Positions 58,823 to 64,000 of a stretch of 64,000 nucleotides of DNA are shown piece by piece. The notes beneath the pieces are model-generated. The model ran no database searches and had not been told where the DNA came from. It was given only the letters and a program-made list of their open reading frames with translations. The stretch covers positions 59,070 to 123,069 of the forward strand of contig JAKUCV010002023.1 in the NCBI GenBank assembly GCA_028386065.3, in the 5' to 3' direction. How positions within the stretch are numbered: the stretch's first letter is position 1; each line of letters opens with the position of its first letter. Position numbers and translations under genes: made by a program. The DNA comes from Turnera subulata (taxonomy: Eukaryota; Streptophyta; Magnoliopsida; Malpighiales; Passifloraceae).

Positions 58823-59095
58823 CTTCAAATAATAATGAACAGAGAAGAGGAAAGATTTATGAATAAACAGAAAAACAAGTCAATTTGATGGGCTTTCCAT
58901 TTCCATGCCCAAATCATCAATAATTAAGAGGATGTCGTATCCAATATCGTCGACAGTTACAGTTGATCTAAAAGGTTTCTCTTAATGCATGGTTGCCAAT
59001 AGCAATGCCTCCAATGCAATAGAATTAGCAATAACCTTTATTCAAATGCATGCTAGAGAATAGAGGCACTGCAGTAACATCGAAATCCTAACCTA

Positions 59096-59183
59096 GCTAC
59101 GAAGCTCATCATGTATGGTAAGCCTGACACCACCAAGTCTCTGCACACTTGCACTAAGCTCATCCAACTCTTCATCTTGTTGC
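59096..59183 (-). pseudogene. SYP61: SYP61-like syntaxin exon fragment
   Basis: Encodes QQDEELDELSASVQRLGG, then VRLTIHDELR, the start of the SNARE helix of plant SYP61-type syntaxins (trans-Golgi Qc-SNARE). An acceptor-like CATAG lies upstream. It lies 5' to the CDC27 pieces on the same strand. Confidence 0.8.
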
Positions 59184-60733
59184 CTATGTACAAACACAAA
59201 ACTAAGCACAGAACAAGAGATATATCTGTGATGTACTTTTATAAGGAAAGGAAAGAAAAAGAAAATCATGATGTACTTTATAAGAAGCATCTGTCTATCT
59301 GATTCTGATTGGATAAAATCATCAGAGTCATTGTACTGATTGGATATAAGAAAAAATTAATTGTTGATTAAGAAAAAATTAATTTTTCTTTCTTGTCTGC
59401 TGGTCAAAAGAAAACCAATAAAACACAAAAGGAATTATATTCTGCATGGAACGCTTGATTACCAATTGAATGATCAACAAGCTTAATTGGTCATGCCACC
59501 ACTGAACTATATAAAGCTTCAAAAGCAGAAGATCAACAGTGATGAATTAAATTAAAAAGGGAGGGATAGATAGAAAAGATAGCAAGCAATAACACTCCTT
59601 TGTACTCTCCCAAAGAAGACTATATGAAGAATGAATGAAACAGCTAATACTGGTTTCTATTATTTTCTCTTTGCTACAAACACTCATCACTTTTAAAAGG
59701 TAAACTATAACTTTAGGGAGCCAACCATATCAGCTGGACCAGGACATTCCTTTTACTATGACTAAGAAAAGTTCCCAGCTAATATTCCAACTAGATCCTA
59801 CTTGTCAAATATTGAATCAAAGCAGTTATTATCAGGTTTCCATGATGGCTCGGAGCATTCCAAGAGTGTCAGGGTTACCACCTACATGGCCTAAGATACG
59901 ACTATTACTATGGAATTGTAGGAGTGTAGCTAGAAGGTCGCAAGATTTTGTGCGTACCTTAAGGGATCTGAAGAATCAGTGTAAGCCCAACATGGTACTG
60001 ATTACTGAAACCTTGTGGCAACCTGCAGAGAACCATAGGATAATTCCACTCCGTTTTCCTCCAACAAATCGGTTTGAGATACCTGGAGAAAATAACATGG
60101 GTGGTATGTGGTTTTCCTGGAACGACAATATTGGGGTCAACATCAACAACGAGGCTCAGAGTTTTAGAGTCAATGTTGTACCCAACAGATAAATAATTAT
60201 TTCAACTTTTGTATAAGAATAGTTCCTCTATGTGGATGTTCTCAAGTAATGGATCCATTTTGCAATAATATGCATGTTTTCCCTTAGCTTTGCCATTATA
60301 ACCTCATTCACGGCCACAGGCACAATTAATTTTACTGTCTTATTCGCTTCAGGGAATAGAGCAGAGTAAATTCAACAGGATCCACAATAATTTTTTTTAT
60401 TACTGCAAGTGGGGGTTTCTGTACTCTTCAAGAGTATTTACTCTTCCAGAGCGTAAATATATGATCTTCTAGATCATAGTAAAGCTTGCGTTTTTCGGGA
60501 ACATATTCAAACTTATGCTCTTTTGGAGCGTATTATCCTTTTTCTCATTACGAGATTGTACTATCACATGTAATGTGAAATAGTTGACATCCACACATAT
60601 AACTCTCCCCCTTGGATGTCAATTTGCATTGTCTTCATGACAAAGTGAATACCTGACCCAAAATCACTTGGGCCTATTCACCTTTCCTTTACACCTTCTT
60701 CATAACCGTCATCCAACATCTTTGGAGTCGCCA

Positions 60734-62259
60734 CCCAAATTTTATTAAGGGACAAAAACTTGGGAAAAACCCTTCATGTGACTCCATTTAGGCAACTGAT
60801 TAGCGAACCAAAGATGTTGGACCTGGGGATTGTCATGGATGGGAAGCTGTTAGGCACCCATCCATGTTGGGGCAAAACTTTGTGCAATTAGAGGACTTTG
60901 TATGCCTTGTTCAAGTGTGCAAGTGTGAGCACCAAGACACATAATAACTGAATATTAAAAAGAAATGAGAGAAGAAGAAGATTGGGCTTGAGTTTCCACC
61001 ACTAGAAACCACCTACGTACCGCTGCGACCGGGTTCAAAGCCCACGTAGTTCTTGATGTGGCATCACAACAATCACATCATCACCAGCATCAACATCTCA
61101 ACAATAATTGGTCAGTCAAAAAGGGATTAGGATTACCTCTTGTAGCCCTCCTCTAGCTCCTTGGCTTGGGTTGTGCCTCCCACACAATTTTCTCCCACTC
61201 CTCAACTCAATCTTGGAGTTCTTCTCGATTTTCCCCTCTTCCTGCCTTCAATGGATGATGCTACCCACAAAATTCTACTAGAGTTTTGCCTATGGAACTA
61301 TTTCTTAAGCTTGGAGAGATAGAGTTTCTCCAAGCTTTTAAGCTTTATGAAGAGTGTTTGTATAATAGAATGTGTGTCCCCTGAAATGTGAAAGGAGGGT
61401 CCTATTTATAGTGTTCTAGGTGGCCTAGGGGCGTGGACCAACTTAACGTCCAAGGTAATGGCCAAAAATCTGGGCCAAAACTGAGTAGAATCAGATTACG
61501 GGCGAAAATCGGGGAGAAAACGCGTTTCTGGAGGTGCATGACCGCCATGGCCGGCGGTCATCCTATGGATGACAACCAGGCCGGGCGGTCATGGGTGGAA
61601 GACCGCCCAGGCCCGGTGGTCATCCCGAGATGACCGCTCGTGCCTACACATTTCACCCGTTCTTTCCTTTTTCGGTCCCCGATTCTCCCCTAATTCCTCC
61701 CTGATTGATCCTACCGCATAATTAACCCCTAGACTGCTTAGAATCCTCTGCTTTCTTGATTACTACTCCCCTCAATCATCTCCTAATTGACTAATTACAC
61801 ATTGATTCCTCATTTTAAGCCAAAATCATACCAAAAATATTCTTGCTATTAAGGAATGATTTAACTCTGATTTTCCACGAAAAATCAGAGCTAAATTTCT
61901 CTGCAAGCAAGGTGTTAATGGCGTGTGCAACTTTGAAGAAAAGTCCATACCTTATTAAATTGGACCCTTACATTTATTTTCAACCCAAAAATAAATATAA
62001 TTGGGTTCAATAAATAAACAAGCCCAAATTTAATGAGATAAAATACATTTTAGCAATTTAGTCCTTAATATATCCTACGATTAAATCGTCTCATTAATCC
62101 TAGGCATATAAAAGTCTTAATTACTATAACGTATAAATTCTATTAAAATTAAATCCCATCCATGCTTCAACCCAAGACTAACTCATCAATCTTATGATTC
62201 AAACATGTCTGGAGTCTAATCTCAATAGAATCTTTATGGGTCAAATTTGAGTGTTCACA
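60734..62259 (-). repeat. Tat-type LTR, second copy
   Basis: Same family and orientation as 3676-5732. The inner boundary with TGGCGACTCC is at 60724-60733 and the outer TGTGAACACTC at 62259. No Tat internal domains follow on the left, where copia copy 2 begins, so this is a solo or truncated LTR. It may extend right through the tandem repeats to about 62990, because 'agatgcccctt' adjoining the outer end is common in such LTRs. Confidence 0.65.
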
Positions 62260-62404
62260 GATGCCCCTTGTTGGTGAGTCTTTAAAATTTTATGGACGAA
62301 GCAACGCAAGGAAGGAACAACCAAATTTGGATAACGAGTGTGAGTGTTGTGGACCAATGGTTGGAGCATCACATGCTCTACCTCGAGAATCATCTCATCC
62401 CGAG

Positions 62405-62850
62405 GTTTCTTTTGGGATTTTCCTGGTCCCAAAAATCATTAACAAAGGATCATCTCACCTATGTTAACTAGGGATATTGTCTACCTCCAGTGGCGAATTC
62501 ATTTTTGGGATTTTCCTGGTCCCAAAAGTCATTAACAAAGGATCATCTCACCTATGTTAACTAGGGATATTATCTACCTCCCGTGGGGAATTCATCTACT
62601 GAGGGGTTTCTTTTTGGGATTTTCTTGGTCCCAAAAGTCATTAACAAAGGATCATCTCACCTTTGTTAACTAGGGATATTGTCCACCTCCCATGGGGAAT
62701 TCATCTACTGAGGGGTTTCTTTTGGGATTTTCCTGGTCCCAAAAGTCATTAACAAAGGATCATCTCACCTGTGTTAACTAGGGATATTGTCTACCTCTTG
62801 TGGGGATTTCATCTCATCTCAGGGGTCTTGGGATTTTCCTGGTCCCAAGA
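62405..62850. repeat. tandem repeat, about 105-bp unit, five copies
   Basis: 'gggattttcctggtcccaaa' starts at 62414, 62507, 62616, 62724 and 62829 (spacing 93-109), with 'catctcacctatgttaacta' and 'tggggaattcatctactgag' between. The short plus-strand frames here are produced by the repeat. Confidence 0.95.
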
Positions 62851-62992
62851 GCTAACGGGAATCATCCCGTGGTTCATCTACATCGTCTCGGCGCTTCTCT
62901 ATGTCGGGACATCGTCTCTGGGATATCTATCCCTCAACATCTTCATCAATTCTATCTTAGGGGCATCTTCCCTGTTAGGGCTAATGCTTCCA

Positions 62993-64000
62993 TGTTTTAT
63001 TTCAGGGTTTTGATAATGACAAACCAACCAAAGCTCCATTGATGAATTCCTTGAAGCAAACAAAACATCAATCAAAGAAGCATGAGTCTAAAGACAAAGG
63101 AGTACAAGATTTGAAGCAACAAGGATGAAGATATATAGAGAATTCATCTATAGGAAATCCTTGTAAATGGTAACTCAAGTATTCCAAGTTAATGCTCAAA
63201 TCAAAAATCGTTTTCCTTCATGCATTCATATCATAAAACGACTTTTGAGTCCTAAAACATCGATGTTCTGTCCACAACATAGATGTTGTTTTTAAACAAA
63301 CATCGATGTTGTGTACAAAACATCGATGTTGTATTTTCCAAACTTTTCCCAATTTTTGACAGAAGTATAAAAACATCGATGTTGTATTTTAAACATCGAT
63401 GTTGTGTAATTCTCAAGTTTTCCAAAATTTGGCAGAAGCGGAAAAACATCGATGTTCTGTTGGCAACATCGATGTTTTGACAAAGTGTTTTTAAACATGA
63501 TTTTTGCGAAGCTAAAAAACATCGATGTTTGATCAGAGAACATCGATGTTGTGTTTGAAAACATCGATGTTGCTCAAACAAACATCGATGTTTTACTAGC
63601 CGTTGGGTCAATTATTTGAATGCAACGGCTAAACATCGATGTTCTTGAACAAAATATCGATGTGGTGCCGTTATGAGCAGAAACCTTTTTCCAACAAGCA
63701 TGCTACTTTGTTTAAAGAGTTTCAGACTTTGTCCCCAACATCTATATGCATCTTTTAGATTATAAATAGAGGCTTTAAACCTCATTTTCAGATTGGTCAA
63801 CTCCCATATACATTCAAGCATTCTTTGAAAATCATTCAACAAATTTTTGAGCTATAACTTGTGAGAATTCTGAGTTGTTCAATAGAGCTTTCTTTTGTAC
63901 TCATATCCACTCTATTAGAGAGTTTTGCTTGAGAGATTGTAAGTGTTATTCATACACCACAAGGGAGGATTGTTCCCTTGAGAGAAGTCTTAAGGTGTGG
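62993..64000 (+). repeat. start of a SIRE-type copia LTR, runs off the window
   Basis: Starts 'tgttttatttcagggttttgataatgaca', resembling SIRE/Maximus LTR starts, and contains a TATA box TTATAAATAGAGG at about 63760, a typical position. No second LTR or internal region is visible, and strand is inferred from these features. It contains the ATCGAT palindrome array. Confidence 0.55.
63255..63666. repeat. array of AACATCGATGTT palindromes
   Basis: Twelve exact CATCGATG cores, most as full AACATCGATGTT, and two one-base variants within about 410 bases. Many are paired 20-30 bases apart. They end about 95 bases upstream of the TATA-like box at 63760. Frames through it are His/Arg/Cys-rich artefacts. 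Confidence 0.95.

Larger units (their letters stand above)
57167..59783. mobile_element. CACTA-like insertion carrying host gene fragments
   Basis: The left end starts CACTACCAATTTCTAG at 57167, preceded by ATT. It is followed by a dense field of CCGTAAG(G)AAAC-type repeats in both orientations (57190-57540), like CACTA subterminal regions. The antisense ORF resumes at about 59784-59787, where ATT occurs again. I could not find the expected ...TAGTG end with matching subterminal repeats on the right, so the right end is diverged, deleted or belongs to a second insertion. It carries four exon fragments from two cellular genes on the minus strand. Confidence 0.65.
56889..60192 (+). pseudogene. 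antisense ORF of the copia family, copy 2 (split and decayed)
   Basis: Homologue of 42965-43648. The first part runs 56889-57166 (MPFPTTVFF..., then MVNEQQEELPSELARIPRL) with two in-frame stops in its first 25 codons. It is interrupted after EF (residue about 93 of the copy 1 protein) by a 2.6-kb insertion and resumes at about 59784 (QLDPTCQILNQSSYYQ), continuing open to the stop at 60192. The C-terminal part keeps LLLWNCRS, NMVLITETLW and GGMWFSWND. Non-functional here, but it gives the comparison that makes copy 1 interesting. Confidence 0.85.
53755..60640 (-). mobile_element. related copia element, truncated and inverted (copy 2)
   Basis: Minus-strand relative of 40145-46632. Its left end is a 3' LTR (53755-53943), preceded internally by the same purine tract and the same C-terminal remnant. 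Pol remnants follow in the same order to about 56700, then the antisense gene (plus strand, split), then the segment equivalent to 42470-42540 at 60597-60635. The 5' leader and 5' LTR are missing, cut off where Tat-type sequence begins near 60650. RT core loss is shared with copy 1. Sequence divergence is substantial, so the two copies are not recent duplicates of each other. Confidence 0.88.

Noticed and set aside
63252..63611. His/Arg/Cys-rich 90-119-codon frames that look like a repeat protein
   Set aside because: Translation of the CATCGATG palindrome array. The repeats keep several frames open by chance.
63255..63666. CRISPR-like array
   Set aside because: Repeats are short palindromes with irregular spacing in a plant LTR.

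Overview
The window is nuclear DNA of a flowering plant, almost certainly a eudicot. It has intron-containing plant genes, plant-type LTR retrotransposons of several lineages, CACTA, Mutator-like, hAT and Stowaway elements and a tRNA-derived SINE. I cannot name the species. Only two ordinary host genes are complete: a heptahelical PAQR-family membrane protein gene (HHP4/HHP5-like, three coding exons at 29339-33094, plus strand) and a single-exon GT34 glycosyltransferase gene (48495-49886, plus strand). Nearly everything else is transposable-element sequence, much of it nested.

Layout. 1-5732: minus-strand Ty3/gypsy Tat-lineage pol remnant with its LTR. 5733-13521: a large solo Ty3-type LTR (6670-10326) carrying a hAT-like MITE, then a degenerate copia-type LTR and AT-rich DNA. 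13522-21676: minus-strand copia element with two LTRs, gag and part of pol, interrupted by a 3.16-kb CACTA element (15598-18761, 3-bp target duplication). 21934-24717: solo LTR with a perfect 5-bp target duplication. 25046-25880: another copia-type LTR. 26223-27584: Mutator-type MITE with a 10-bp target duplication and a SINE nested inside it. 27727-27988: Stowaway MITE. 28253-33170: the HHP4-like gene, with a MITE in intron 2 and a 195-bp tandem duplication spanning its last splice acceptor. 35907-39834: chromovirus remnant. 40145-46632: recently inserted, non-autonomous copia element. 47848-49886: the GT34 gene. 53755-60640: an older, inverted, truncated relative of the 40-kb element, itself split by a gene-capturing CACTA-like insertion. 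60734-62830: Tat-type LTR and tandem repeats. 62993-64000: start of a SIRE-type LTR with a dense palindrome array.

The most notable system is the copia family at 40145-46632 and 53755-60640. Both copies lack the reverse-transcriptase catalytic core and have decayed pol. Both carry, antisense to the element and behind their own TATA box, the same roughly 227-codon reading frame, which ends in the first part of a LINE-type endonuclease fold. The copy at 42965-43648 is fully open. A hand comparison of the two copies shows more synonymous than non-synonymous codon changes, suggesting past selection on the antisense protein. The element with the intact frame has LTRs differing at one site in 199, so a family without its own reverse transcriptase moved recently. 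The same family is studded with small perfect hairpins around a CTGAA/CAGAA core. The second copy has been invaded by a transposon carrying exon pieces of two cellular genes, CDC27 (APC3) and the syntaxin SYP61.
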